Shown: in pieces, positions 1-7,195 of the stretch
Layout of the letters: each line of letters begins with the position of its first letter
Position numbering within the stretch: the first letter of the stretch is position 1
Assembly: GCA_946480465.1 (NCBI GenBank)
Contig: CAMLJY010000094.1
Span: forward strand, 1-19,042
Direction: 5' to 3'
Length of the DNA stretch: 19,042 bases
Origin: an uncultured Burkholderiales bacterium
GTDB taxonomy: Bacteria; Pseudomonadota; Gammaproteobacteria; Burkholderiales; Burkholderiaceae
Notes under the pieces: generated by a model
What the model saw: only the letters and a program-made list of their open reading frames with translations
Told to the model about the DNA's origin: nothing
Databases searched by the model: none
Translations under genes and position numbers: made by a program

Positions 1-740
1 TCCGCTACCCGCTGAACACGGCGCTGACGGTGTCGGCCAGCCTGGCGCAGATCGGGGAGTTTTCGTTCATCCTGGCCGCGCTGGGCGTGTCGCTGCGGCT
101 GCTGCCGAACGAGGGGCAGAGCCTGATCCTGGCCGGCGCGCTGATCTCGATCACGCTGAACCCGCTGGTGTTCGCCGCCCTCGAGCCGGCCTTGCGCTGG
201 ATCCGCGCCCGTTCGGCACTGGCGCGCCGACTGGAGGCGCGTGACGACCCGCTGGCCGAGCTGCCGGTGAGCACCGAGCAGAAATACCTCGCGAAGCACG
301 TGGTGCTGGTGGGCCACGGCCGGGTGGGCCGGCGCATTGCCGAGGCGCTGGAGCAGTGCGGCCAGACTTTCGTCGTGGCCGACTTGAACCGCGAGCGCGT
401 GGAAGCGTTGCGCGCTCGCGGCTGGCCGGCGGTGGTGGGGGACGCCAGCGACCCGGCGGTGCTGGTGCAGGCCCACGTGGCCGAGGCGCGGCAGCTGGTC
501 ATCGCGGTGCCTGACGCGGTGGGTGCGCCGAAGATGATCGAGACTGCGCGCACGCTGAACCCGGGCATCGAATGCATCGTGCGCTGCCACAACGAGGACG
601 AGGCGGCGCTGCTGGCCCAGCTGCCTGGCACGCGGGTCTTCGTCGGGGCGGTGGAGCTGGCCGACGCGATGGTGCGGCAGGTGACGCAGCTGTCGGGGCA
701 CGAGCCGGCCACGGCGGCGTCGCCGAGGCGCGCGGCCTGA
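1..740 (+). CDS. Kef/YbaL-type monovalent cation:proton antiporter, C-terminal part (5' truncated by the window edge)
   Basis: The reading frame is open from base 3 with no start, so the gene begins upstream of the window. The first ~55 residues are hydrophobic and look like the last helices of a CPA2-type antiporter (motif AQIGEFSFILAALG, typical of KefB/KefC/YbaL). A short charged linker follows, then a cytoplasmic RCK/TrkA-N Rossmann domain that starts at the strand VVLVGHGRVGRRIAEAL (bases ~301-350) with its GxGxxG nucleotide-binding loop. The segment DLNRERVEALRARGW is the usual second strand with an acidic residue for NAD(H) binding. In this family the transporter sits in the inner membrane and exchanges K+ or Na+ for H+, with gating by the RCK domain. 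The fragment ends soon after the RCK domain, like YbaL. I cannot tell Kef from YbaL without the N-terminal half. Confidence 0.88.
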   Translation, partial: RYPLNTALTVSASLAQIGEFSFILAALGVSLRLLPNEGQSLILAGALISITLNPLVFAALEPALRWIRARSALARRLEARDDPLAELPVSTEQKYLAKHVVLVGHGRVGRRIAEALEQCGQTFVVADLNRERVEALRARGWPAVVGDASDPAVLVQAHVAEARQLVIAVPDAVGAPKMIETARTLNPGIECIVRCHNEDEAALLAQLPGTRVFVGAVELADAMVRQVTQLSGHEPATAASPRRAA

Positions 741-1086
741 CCTCGGCCTGAGCGTTCGTGATGGCGAACGGCAGGTGCCGGGGCCGGCCAAGGACCGCCC
801 ACTTCACCTGTCCACCTGTCGCCCTCGCGGACGCCGGGGACAGCACAGCGGAAGCGGGCGTCCTTGCGCCGAAGGCGGTGCGCGATTCGGCTTCCCGGTG
901 TCGCGGGTGCGGCCCCGGAAAGGGGCCGGCTCGTCGCTGCGAAGCCCTGATGGGGAAACTGCCACATCTGCGGCTTCGCGCCTCGATTCGGCCTTTCTGT
1001 GGCCCCACGCGGGTGTGGTCCACAAGCTCTCGTCCAGCGACGAGCGCGGCTGCTCTGCCGTGTTCGCGCGCAATGCCACGACGTGT
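741..1086. other. Non-coding 346-bp gap between convergent genes
   Basis: No convincing gene is seen here. Open frames exist on both strands, but they are low-complexity, Arg/Pro-rich and lack a ribosome binding site. Three hairpins are visible: 753-770; 910-928 (seven GC pairs, CGGCCCC / GGGGCCG, loop GGAAA); and 1029-1044 (CTCGTC / GACGAG, loop CAGC), the last 43 bases beyond the stop of the M14 peptidase gene. GATTCGGC occurs at 884-891 and 985-992, and CGCGGGTG at 902-909 and 1008-1015, which hints at an old imperfect duplication with an offset of about 100 bases. It could be a dispersed intergenic repeat; a genome-wide BLASTN would decide. Confidence 0.4.
753..770 (+). terminator. Possible weak terminator hairpin after the antiporter gene
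   Basis: A six-base-pair inverted repeat (CGTTCG / CGAACG) with a six-base loop lies 13 bases after the antiporter stop codon. There is no T-run after it, so it would be at best a weak or Rho-assisted terminator. Confidence 0.3.
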
Positions 1087-2718
1087 TCAGCGCGCGCCCA
1101 GCCACGCGGGCCGCGGTGGCTCGCGCACGCGGCGCAGGCCCGCCGTGGCGACGTCCAGCAGCCGGCTCGCGGCCCAGCTGCTCTGGCTGTCGGGCTCCAG
1201 CGCGGCGGCGATCAGCGGCGCCAGCGGCTGGTCCAGCGGCACGTAGACCGTGCCGGGTTCGACGGTCTCGGCCACCGCCTCGGTCCGCACCTGCAGCGCG
1301 CGGATGCCGCTGCCGCCGTCGTCGATGGCGCCGCGCGCGTCCTGGCGGAGGACGCGGCTTTCATCGGTTATGACGTAGCGCTCCAGCTGCCAGGTGACGC
1401 GGCGCTGCACCGGTTGCCAGCGCGCGCCCAGCAGGGTCAGGCGGTCCAGCGCCTCGCGGGCCGCGGCGGCGTCCAGCAGGTAGCCACACGGCCAGGGGCG
1501 GCTGCGTTCGACCCGAAGCGGGTCCGCGGCGCGCCAGTCCACCTCCAGCGTCAGGTCGGCGCCGGTGCGGGCGTCCAGCAGGGCCAGCGCCTGCCGCGTG
1601 GGGGTGTGGCGCGCGGCGATGACCAGGTCGCCGCGGCAGGCGCGGGCGGCGGTCTCGCGCTCGGCGCGGCGCACCTGCTCGATCAGCCGCGGGCCCAGCG
1701 CGGCGGCGGTGTCGATCACGGTGCTGGCCGCCACCACATGGGCATGCACGCGGCGCGCCAGGTGGGCGCGGCCCAGGCCGACGCCGCGCACCTCCACCAG
1801 CAGGCTGATCGCGTGTCGCAGGCCGGCGGTGTTGCGGCCGGTGTCGGGCTGCACGCCGCCCATCGAGACCGTGCGGTCCAGCGGGTTGGCCGAGGACGTG
1901 GTGTGGTAGGGGCCGCTCGCCAGCCCATGGGCGGCCCACTGGGCATGCAGGCGGTCGACGAACTCGGTGCCGGCCCAGCGCGCGATGCCCTCGTGCAGGT
2001 TGCCCACGGTGGCGGGCTGCACCTGCGCGTCCAGTTTCTGCATCGCGCCGAACTTGTCGGCCCAGCGGCCGGCCACGGTGAATTCATGCAGGTCCAGCAC
2101 CACCTGCGGCCGGTGCGCGGCGATGACGCGGGCGATGGCCTGCGCCTCGGGCGTGCGCAGCAGCAGATGGTCGCGGTTGACGTCGATGCCGTTGGCGGTG
2201 GCGCGGGCGAAGCGCTCGGCGCCGTCGGGGTTGGCGCGCGGCAGGATCAGCACGGTGACCCGGTCCAGCAGGCTCCAGCGCGGCCCGGCCAAGAGGCGTG
2301 CCAGCGCCAGTGCGGCTTCGCCGCCGGCCGGTTCGTTGCCGTGCTGCTGCGCGATCACCAGCACGGTGGGGCGGGCGGGGTCGGGCGTGCCCCAGGCCGA
2401 CAGCAGCAGCAGCGGCAGCGGCAGCCCGTCCTGTGAGCGGCCGGCGATCTCCAGGCGCGCATGCGGCGATTCGCGCTGCAGCTGCTCGGCGAAGGCCATG
2501 ACCTCGGCGTGGGCCGTGAAGTCGGCGCGGCCGGGGCGGAAGGCGGGCGTGTCGTAGCGCACCGCTGGGTCGGGATAGCGCTCGGCCACGGCCGCCGGCT
2601 CCTGCACGACGGTGGCGGGATTGAACTGTGCGCCAGCGGGTCCGGCCTGCAGCAACGCGGCGGCCAGCAGGGGCGCACCCCAGGGCGGGGCAGCGCGCAA
2701 GGAGGATCGCGGGATCAT
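1087..2718 (-). CDS. Secreted M14-family zinc carboxypeptidase
   Basis: The 543-residue protein starts at MIPRSS. The start was chosen because a signal peptide follows at once (residues 1-30, hydrophobic core LLAAALLQAGPAGA) and GGAG lies just upstream; the open frame runs further upstream into the porin gene but looks non-coding there. The M14 zinc and catalytic residues are all visible: H126 and E129 in QQHGNEPAG, N181-R182 in DVNRDH, the third zinc ligand H211 in VLDLHEF, and the general base E309 in LLVEVRG. The M14 domain covers about residues 65-330. The remaining ~210 residues form a C-terminal region with no motif I recognise. It should act in the periplasm or outside the cell on peptides or cell-wall peptides; the substrate is unknown. 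It lies downstream of the porin gene on the same strand, 116 bases away, but is probably a separate unit because a palindrome lies between them. Confidence 0.87.
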   Translation of the reverse strand: MIPRSSLRAAPPWGAPLLAAALLQAGPAGAQFNPATVVQEPAAVAERYPDPAVRYDTPAFRPGRADFTAHAEVMAFAEQLQRESPHARLEIAGRSQDGLPLPLLLLSAWGTPDPARPTVLVIAQQHGNEPAGGEAALALARLLAGPRWSLLDRVTVLILPRANPDGAERFARATANGIDVNRDHLLLRTPEAQAIARVIAAHRPQVVLDLHEFTVAGRWADKFGAMQKLDAQVQPATVGNLHEGIARWAGTEFVDRLHAQWAAHGLASGPYHTTSSANPLDRTVSMGGVQPDTGRNTAGLRHAISLLVEVRGVGLGRAHLARRVHAHVVAASTVIDTAAALGPRLIEQVRRAERETAARACRGDLVIAARHTPTRQALALLDARTGADLTLEVDWRAADPLRVERSRPWPCGYLLDAAAAREALDRLTLLGARWQPVQRRVTWQLERYVITDESRVLRQDARGAIDDGGSGIRALQVRTEAVAETVEPGTVYVPLDQPLAPLIAAALEPDSQSSWAASRLLDVATAGLRRVREPPRPAWLGAR

Positions 2719-2801
2719 GGCGAACTCCGGCTGTGGGGACGGGCGCGGCGCCAAGGGCGCCGCGGCCAGGGGCTTGGTTGCTCGCGCGGGCTCCCCGTGG
2801 T

Positions 2802-2820
2802 CCGGCGGCCGGGCCGCCGG
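2802..2820 (-). terminator. GC palindrome after the porin gene, possible terminator
   Basis: A perfect nine-base inverted repeat (CCGGCGGCC / GGCCGCCGG, one base between the arms) lies 15 bases beyond the porin stop codon. No T-run follows on the minus strand, so factor-independent termination is uncertain. It could also be a protein-binding palindrome. Confidence 0.35.
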
Positions 2821-2834
2821 CCGCCCGTGGGACG

Positions 2835-3845
2835 TCAGAAGTTGTGCCTGATGCCCGTGCCGATTGCCCGGGTGCGATCGTTCGACTTGCTCGAGTCGGC
2901 ATCGTCCAGGTCGACGAAGGCCTGCAGTTCGGTGCGCTTGGACAGCTTGTACGCATAGCCGAGCTGGGCGCGGCGGCGTTCGCCCTTGGGGTTGGCGAGC
3001 ACCTGCCGGCCGAGCAGGTTGAAGACCAGCGCATGCGCGTCCACCCCGTACTTCACGCCCGCGATCCAGTAGCGCACGCTGCGGCGGTTGCCGGTCTTGG
3101 GGGCATAGCGGTCCACGCCGACCAGCGCATAGGGCTCGATGGCGCCGAAGTCGTAGCGCACGCCGGCCTGCCACTTGTCGTCGAACTCGGCCGCCTTCAG
3201 CACGCCACTGCGCTCGTCCTTGCCGTAGCCCAGGGCCAGCTTCAACGGGCCCTTGGCGTAGTTCAGGCCCAGGTCCAGCGAGCGGGCGTCGTTCTCCGCC
3301 TCGGTGGCGGTGCCCGCGCCGCGCTGGTAGTAGCGTGCACGGGCGATGAAGCCACCCATGACCGGGCTGGCGTAGCCGATCGCGTTGGAGACGCGGTTGC
3401 GGGCATTGAGGATCGACGTGCCGAAGGCGGTGGCTCCGGCGTCGTTCGGCGCGAAGCTGGTGATGGCCGTCACCTGCGAGTACAGCGGCGAGCCGCTGGG
3501 CGAGGCCGAGTCCAGCCGGCCCATCGTCAGTGCGCCCCAGCTGCCGACCAGGCCCACGTAGCTGTGGCGGAAGCTGGGATCACCCATGTTGCCGGTGTCG
3601 GCTCCGAAGCCGAGCTCCAAGCCGAAGGCGGCGCGCAGTCCGCCGCCCAGGTCTTCGGTGCCGCGGAAGCCCAGGCGCGAAGCGTTGTCGCGCAGTTCGT
3701 TGAAGCTGTTGCCCCGGTCGGCCGAGATGCGGTTGACCGTGAGCCGGACCTGGCCGTTGACCTGCACGCTGGACTGCGCCGAGGCGAGGACGGGCAGGCA
3801 GGTGGCGATGGCGGCGGCGAGGCCGGCCCGGAAAGCGAGGTTCAT
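2835..3845 (-). CDS. Outer-membrane porin, Gram-negative trimeric type (Porin_4-like)
   Basis: The 336-residue protein has a Sec signal peptide (residues 1-23, cleavage after ASA), then the strand SSVQVNGQVRLTVNR typical of betaproteobacterial general porins. The first half carries the pattern NSFNELRDNASRLGFRGTED, GLRAAFGLELGFG and GSWGALTMGRLDSAS. Alternating beta strands run through the rest and the last residue is phenylalanine (GTGIRHNF), the classic outer-membrane barrel-assembly signal. The length is usual for a 16-stranded porin. The start ATG is preceded by GGAG. It should form a passive channel for small hydrophilic solutes in the outer membrane. The gene is divergent from the sugar-modification operon and shares its 505-bp upstream region. 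Confidence 0.92.
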   Translation of the reverse strand: MNLAFRAGLAAAIATCLPVLASAQSSVQVNGQVRLTVNRISADRGNSFNELRDNASRLGFRGTEDLGGGLRAAFGLELGFGADTGNMGDPSFRHSYVGLVGSWGALTMGRLDSASPSGSPLYSQVTAITSFAPNDAGATAFGTSILNARNRVSNAIGYASPVMGGFIARARYYQRGAGTATEAENDARSLDLGLNYAKGPLKLALGYGKDERSGVLKAAEFDDKWQAGVRYDFGAIEPYALVGVDRYAPKTGNRRSVRYWIAGVKYGVDAHALVFNLLGRQVLANPKGERRRAQLGYAYKLSKRTELQAFVDLDDADSSKSNDRTRAIGTGIRHNF

Positions 3846-3914
3846 GAATGGCGCTCCAGTGGCGGTTGGACAAGCTGTTTCGTTGGCGCATCCAGCGTTT
3901 CAACGAATGAACCC

Positions 3915-3942
3915 ATGGTATGCAGAAGGAAACAATTTCCAA
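3915..3942 (-). promoter_or_regulatory. Possible porin promoter (-35/-10, minus strand)
   Basis: On the minus strand, TTGGAA at 3942-3937 and TACCAT at 3920-3915 are separated by 16 bases, 70 bases upstream of the porin start. The -10 box is a poor match. The support is mainly that this stretch is clearly AT-richer than its surroundings. Confidence 0.25.
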
Positions 3943-3958
3943 GCGGGGTAGATCCGTC

Positions 3959-3986
3959 TTGAAATGCTCAGGGTTTTGCCTAGAAT
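3959..3986 (+). promoter_or_regulatory. Sigma70-like promoter reading toward the sugar-modification operon
   Basis: TTGAAA (3959-3964) and TAGAAT (3981-3986) are spaced by 16 bases in an AT-richer pocket. Each box differs from consensus by one base, the best promoter match I noticed in the window. Transcription would start near 3993, about 358 bases before the pseI start codon. The RNA would run through the 13-bp tandem repeat and then a terminator-like hairpin (4215-4243). It may therefore drive an attenuated leader or a separate small RNA. Confidence 0.5.
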
Positions 3987-4028
3987 GTTCCGCCCTTTGT
4001 TTCGCCGTTTCGTGGAGCGAAACAACTC

Positions 4029-4158
4029 GGCCCGGCCACCCGGCCCGGCCACCCGGCCCGGCCACCCGGCCCGGCCACCCGGCCCAGCCACCCGGCCCAG
4101 CCGCCCTGCCCAGCCGCCCGGCCCAACCACCCGGGCCAACCACCCGGGCCAACCGGCC
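4029..4158. repeat. 13-bp tandem repeat, about ten copies (VNTR-like)
   Basis: Ten units of 13 bases run head to tail. Units 1-4 (4029-4080) are identical (GGCCCGGCCACCC). Units 5-10 drift step by step: GGCCCAGCCACCC, GGCCCAGCCGCCC, TGCCCAGCCGCCC, GGCCCAACCACCC, GGGCCAACCACCC and a final degenerate unit. Thirteen is not a multiple of three and no start or ribosome binding site fits, so it is not read as coding, although all frames are open and proline- or glycine-rich. The homogeneous 5' end and divergent 3' end suggest recent slippage expansion at one end. It lies between the promoter at 3959 and the operon start. Confidence 0.93.
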
Positions 4159-4214
4159 GACGGTGCGGGCGGACGGGCCTGGCGCACGCCGCGGCGCCGA
4201 CGGTGGGCTGCGCC

Positions 4215-4243
4215 CGGGTCAAAGGCCCTTTCGGCCCGCTTTT
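4215..4243 (+). terminator. Intrinsic-terminator-like hairpin in the operon leader (possible attenuator)
   Basis: CGGGTC (4215-4220) pairs with GGCCCG (4233-4238) with one G-U pair. The stem continues as AAAG (4221-4224) with CTTT (4228-4231) around a single bulged C (4232) and a GCC loop. This gives about ten base pairs, followed directly by CTTTT (4239-4243). The layout is that of a Rho-independent terminator reading on the plus strand. It lies 107 bases before the pseI start, so it would end a ~250-nt RNA begun at the 3959 promoter or act as an attenuator. Other promoters downstream of it were not evident. Confidence 0.4.
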
Positions 4244-4350
4244 CACGGCATCGCCAGGCGGCCCGCGGCCGATGATCGGCACACCCCCAGGAGTGCCTCG
4301 GCCATGCATCAGCCCGTTTCCACGAACCGCATCCCCACCGGAGCGCCGGC

Positions 4351-5397
4351 ATGAAGATCGGCGGCCGCGGCATCGGCCGGGAGCACCGGCCCTACGTCAT
4401 CGCCGAGATGTCCGGCAACCACAACCAGTCGCTGGAGCGGGCGCTGGCCATCGTGGACGCGGCGGCCGATTCGGGTGCCGACGCCATCAAGCTGCAGACC
4501 TACACCGCGGCCACCATGACGCTGGACTCGACCGCCCCCGGCTTCGTCATCGACGACCCGAAGAGCCTGTGGGCCGGCCGCCAGCTGTACGACCTGTACC
4601 ACGAGGCCCACACGCCCTGGGATTGGCACGCCGCCATCTTCGAGCGCGCCGCCGCGCGCGGCCTGCACGCCTTTTCGACGCCCTTCGACGAGACCGCGGT
4701 GGACTTCCTCGAGACGCTGGGCGTGCCCGCCTACAAGATCGCGTCCTTCGAGTGCACCGACCTGCCGCTGATCCGCAAGGTGGCGGCCACGGGCAAGCCG
4801 ATGATCATTTCGACCGGCATGGCCTCGCTCGCCGAGATCGACGAGACGGTTCGCACCGCCCGCGCTGCCGGCGCGACGGACATCGTGCTGCTGAAGTGCA
4901 CCAGCACCTACCCGGCCACCCCCGAGAACACCAACCTCAACACCATTCCGGTGCTGCGCCAGGCCTTCGGCTGCGAGGTGGGGCTGTCTGACCACACCAT
5001 GGGCTGCGGTGCCGCCATTGCCGCGGTGGCGCTGGGCGCGGTGGTGGTCGAGAAGCACTTCACGCTGGCGCGGGCCGACGGGGGTGTGGATTCCACCTTT
5101 TCGCTGGAACCGGCTGAACTGGCGCTTCTGCGCACCGAGACCGAACGCGCCTGGCAGGCCCTGGGCGGCGTGGTCTTCGGCGGCACCGCCGCCGAGAAGA
5201 AGTCGCTCGCCTTCCGCCGATCGCTCTACGTGGTGAAGGACATGCAGCCGGGCGAGCCCTTCACGGCCGAGAACGTGCGCGCCATCCGCCCCGGATTCGG
5301 GCTGGCGCCGAAGTACCTGGAAACGGTGCTGGGCCTGCGTGCGGTGAAGTCCATTACCCGCGGCACGCCGCTGGACTGGGCCTTGTTGAAAGGCTGA
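4351..5397 (+). CDS. pseI: Pseudaminic acid synthase-like enzyme (NeuB/PseI family)
   Basis: The 348-residue protein condenses phosphoenolpyruvate with a six-carbon diacetamido sugar to give a nine-carbon nonulosonic acid, if it acts like its family. The NeuB TIM barrel spans residues ~14-280 and a SAF/antifreeze-like domain ~290-348. PseI-like features are YVIAEMSGNHNQSLE (15-29), IKLQTYT (46-52), LYDLYHEAHTPWDWH (79-93), YKIASFE (128-134) and LKCTSTYP (181-188). H215 (GLSDHTMG) and H236 (VEKHFTL) match the Mn-binding histidines of NeuB. PseI is favoured over NeuB by the YHEAHTPWDWH block and overall resemblance to Campylobacter PseI; legionaminic acid synthase is the alternative. GGAG precedes the ATG. 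It is the first gene of the operon, 13 bases before the next. None of the genes making or activating its usual substrate is in the window. Confidence 0.9.
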   Translation: MKIGGRGIGREHRPYVIAEMSGNHNQSLERALAIVDAAADSGADAIKLQTYTAATMTLDSTAPGFVIDDPKSLWAGRQLYDLYHEAHTPWDWHAAIFERAAARGLHAFSTPFDETAVDFLETLGVPAYKIASFECTDLPLIRKVAATGKPMIISTGMASLAEIDETVRTARAAGATDIVLLKCTSTYPATPENTNLNTIPVLRQAFGCEVGLSDHTMGCGAAIAAVALGAVVVEKHFTLARADGGVDSTFSLEPAELALLRTETERAWQALGGVVFGGTAAEKKSLAFRRSLYVVKDMQPGEPFTAENVRAIRPGFGLAPKYLETVLGLRAVKSITRGTPLDWALLKG

Positions 5398-5410
5398 AGG
5401 AACCTGACGC

Positions 5411-6559
5411 ATGAAGTACTGCTGCCGCTGCCTGCAACCGGACACCCGGCCGAACACGCACTTCAGCGGCGCCGGCGTCTGCCCGGCCTGCGACTACGTG
5501 GAAGCGATCAAGCAGGTCGACTGGCAGGAACGCATCGACATCCTGACGGACCTCTTCGCCGGCCGGAAGCGCAAACCCGGCGTCTTCCACGACTGCATCA
5601 TCGGCGTCAGCGGCGGCAAGGACTCGACGCGGCAGGCGATGTGGGTGCGCGACAAGTTCGGCATCAACCCGCTGCTGGTGTGCCTGAGCTACCCGCCGGA
5701 ACAGGCGACCGAGCGCGGCATGGCGAACCTCTCGAACCTGATCGAGCTGGGCTTCGACGTGGTGGTCTCGGCCCCCGCGCCGGCCACCTGGAAGGGCCTG
5801 AAGCGCGACGGCTTCGCCCAGTTCACCAACTCCTTCCGCTCCACGGAACTGGCCTTGTTCTCGGCGGTGCCGCAGATCGCGCTGCGCTACGGCATCGACC
5901 TGATCCTGTGGGGCGAGAACCCCGCGCTGCAGCTGGGCGACATGAAGGCGCTGGGCAAGACCGGCTACGACGGCAACAACCTGCGGCACATGAACACGCT
6001 GTCGTCCGGCACGCAGTGGATGAAGGACGCCGGCTACACGCCGCAGCAGCTGCTGCCCTACAACTACCCGCTGCCGGAGGAGTTCATCGCCGCGGGCCTG
6101 CAGATCATCTACCTGGGCTGGTTCCTCGGGGACTGGTCGCTGGTGAACAACGCGATGTACTCCTGTGGCGACGGCCTGGAGATCCGCGCCGACCGCGTCG
6201 GCGCCACCGGCGACCTGTACGGCGTGACCGCGCTGGACGAGGACTTCACGCCGATCAACCAGATGATCAAGTACTACAAGTTCGGCTTCGGCCGGACCAC
6301 CGACTACGTGAACGAGGAGATCCGCCTCGGCCGCCTGTCGCGCGAGGAGGGCATCAGGCTGGTCGAGCAGTTCGACGACGCTTGCTCGCCGGCCTATATC
6401 GCGAAGTACTGCGAGTACCTGGGCATCACCGTCGATGCCTTCTGGAGGCAGGTGCATGCGGCGACGAACCGGCGCCTGTTCGACATTCATGCGGATGGGC
6501 GCATCACGCGCAAGTTCACCGTGGGCGTGGGCCTGCCGGTGCTGGAGATGGCGGCATGA
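5411..6559 (+). CDS. N-acetyl sugar amidotransferase (PseA/WbpG family), canonical PP-loop
   Basis: The 382-residue protein opens with a cysteine-rich knuckle (C4, C5, C7 and C24, C27: YCCRC ... VCPAC) that probably binds zinc. The ATP-pyrophosphatase PP-loop follows as IIGVSGGKDST (SGGKDS at 67-72), so ATP activation chemistry should be intact. The later blocks LILWGENPALQLGD, TPINQMIKYYKFGFGRTTDYVNEEIRLGRLSREEG and the carboxy end RKFTVGVG match this family as I know it. PseA/WbpG enzymes use ammonia delivered by a HisH/HisF pair to convert an N-acetyl group on a sugar to an acetamidino group. AAGGAA lies upstream of the ATG. The stop overlaps the hisH start by four bases (ATGA), so the two are translationally coupled. 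Whether the substrate is the PseI product or a sugar nucleotide cannot be told from sequence. Confidence 0.9.
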   Translation: MKYCCRCLQPDTRPNTHFSGAGVCPACDYVEAIKQVDWQERIDILTDLFAGRKRKPGVFHDCIIGVSGGKDSTRQAMWVRDKFGINPLLVCLSYPPEQATERGMANLSNLIELGFDVVVSAPAPATWKGLKRDGFAQFTNSFRSTELALFSAVPQIALRYGIDLILWGENPALQLGDMKALGKTGYDGNNLRHMNTLSSGTQWMKDAGYTPQQLLPYNYPLPEEFIAAGLQIIYLGWFLGDWSLVNNAMYSCGDGLEIRADRVGATGDLYGVTALDEDFTPINQMIKYYKFGFGRTTDYVNEEIRLGRLSREEGIRLVEQFDDACSPAYIAKYCEYLGITVDAFWRQVHAATNRRLFDIHADGRITRKFTVGVGLPVLEMAA

Positions 6560-7173
6560 GCGGCGCCAAGCGGATCACCGCCGGCCTGGTGGACTACGGC
6601 GCCGGCAACATCGCCTCCGTTGCCCGCGCGCTCGCCGGCCTGGGTTACCGCTGCCGCACCAGCCGCGACATGGAGACCCTCGGCGCCGCCGACGTGATGG
6701 TGCTGCCCGGCGTCGGTGCCTTCCCGGCGGCGATGGAAGCGCTGCACAAGCACCGCCTGGTCGACTTCATCCAGAACCAGGCGCGCCGCGGCCAGCCCAT
6801 CGTCGGCATCTGCCTGGGCATGCAGCTGCTGGCCGAGACCAGCAGCGAGCACCGCCTGACCGCGGGCCTGGGCCTGATTCCCGGCGCGGTCGTTCCGCTG
6901 CGCGAGGCCAGGTGGCACATCGGCTGGAACAGCATCGAGGTGCTGGGCGACGAGCCGCTGCTGAAGCCCAGCGACACCAAGTCGCTGTACTTCAACCATT
7001 CCTACGTCTTCGAGGCGCCGACGGAATACCGCGTCGGCGTTGCTCGCCTGGAGTCTCCGTTCACGGTCGCGGTGCGCCGCGGCAACATCGTTGGGCTGCA
7101 GTTCCATCCGGAAAAGAGCCAGCTGGCCGGCCGGGAGCTGCTGAAGAACGTCATCGAGGGTCTCGTGCAATGA
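6556..7173 (+). CDS. hisH: HisH-like glutamine amidotransferase subunit of the sugar amidination system
   Basis: This 205-residue class I glutaminase should hydrolyse glutamine and hand ammonia to its HisF-like partner. It begins with LVDYGAGNIASVARAL, the HisH signature. PGVGAF (51-56) is the oxyanion strand. The nucleophile is C86 in GICLGMQ and the other triad residues are H184 and E186 in LQFHPEKS, so the active site is complete. The start ATG overlaps the previous stop (ATGA). It is a paralogue dedicated to sugar modification rather than histidine biosynthesis: its neighbours are two sugar amidotransferases, the adjacent HisF-like gene is catalytically altered, and no other his genes are present. 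This matches the HisH2 subunit described with WbpG in Pseudomonas O-antigen synthesis. Confidence 0.92.
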   Translation: MSGAKRITAGLVDYGAGNIASVARALAGLGYRCRTSRDMETLGAADVMVLPGVGAFPAAMEALHKHRLVDFIQNQARRGQPIVGICLGMQLLAETSSEHRLTAGLGLIPGAVVPLREARWHIGWNSIEVLGDEPLLKPSDTKSLYFNHSYVFEAPTEYRVGVARLESPFTVAVRRGNIVGLQFHPEKSQLAGRELLKNVIEGLVQ

Positions 7174-7195
7174 GCACGCACGACCGGGGGGCAAC

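Noticed and set aside
804..1079. 91-codon frame on the minus strand in the gap after the antiporter gene
   Set aside because: Arg/Pro-rich, no ribosome binding site, several overlapping frames of equal quality; treated as non-coding.
775..2436. 553-codon plus-strand frame
   Set aside because: Antisense to the M14 peptidase, whose zinc-binding motifs are all intact on the other strand.
2719..3174. Upstream extension of the M14 peptidase to 3174
   Set aside because: It would run through the porin coding region on the same strand in another frame; the signal peptide and GGAG support the start at 2718.
4029..4158. CRISPR-like array
   Set aside because: Units are directly adjacent with no spacers; it is a simple tandem repeat.
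3580..4373. Proline- or glycine-rich open frames through the 13-bp repeat on both strands
   Set aside because: The repeat period is not a multiple of three and leaves all frames open; no ribosome binding site or domain supports translation.
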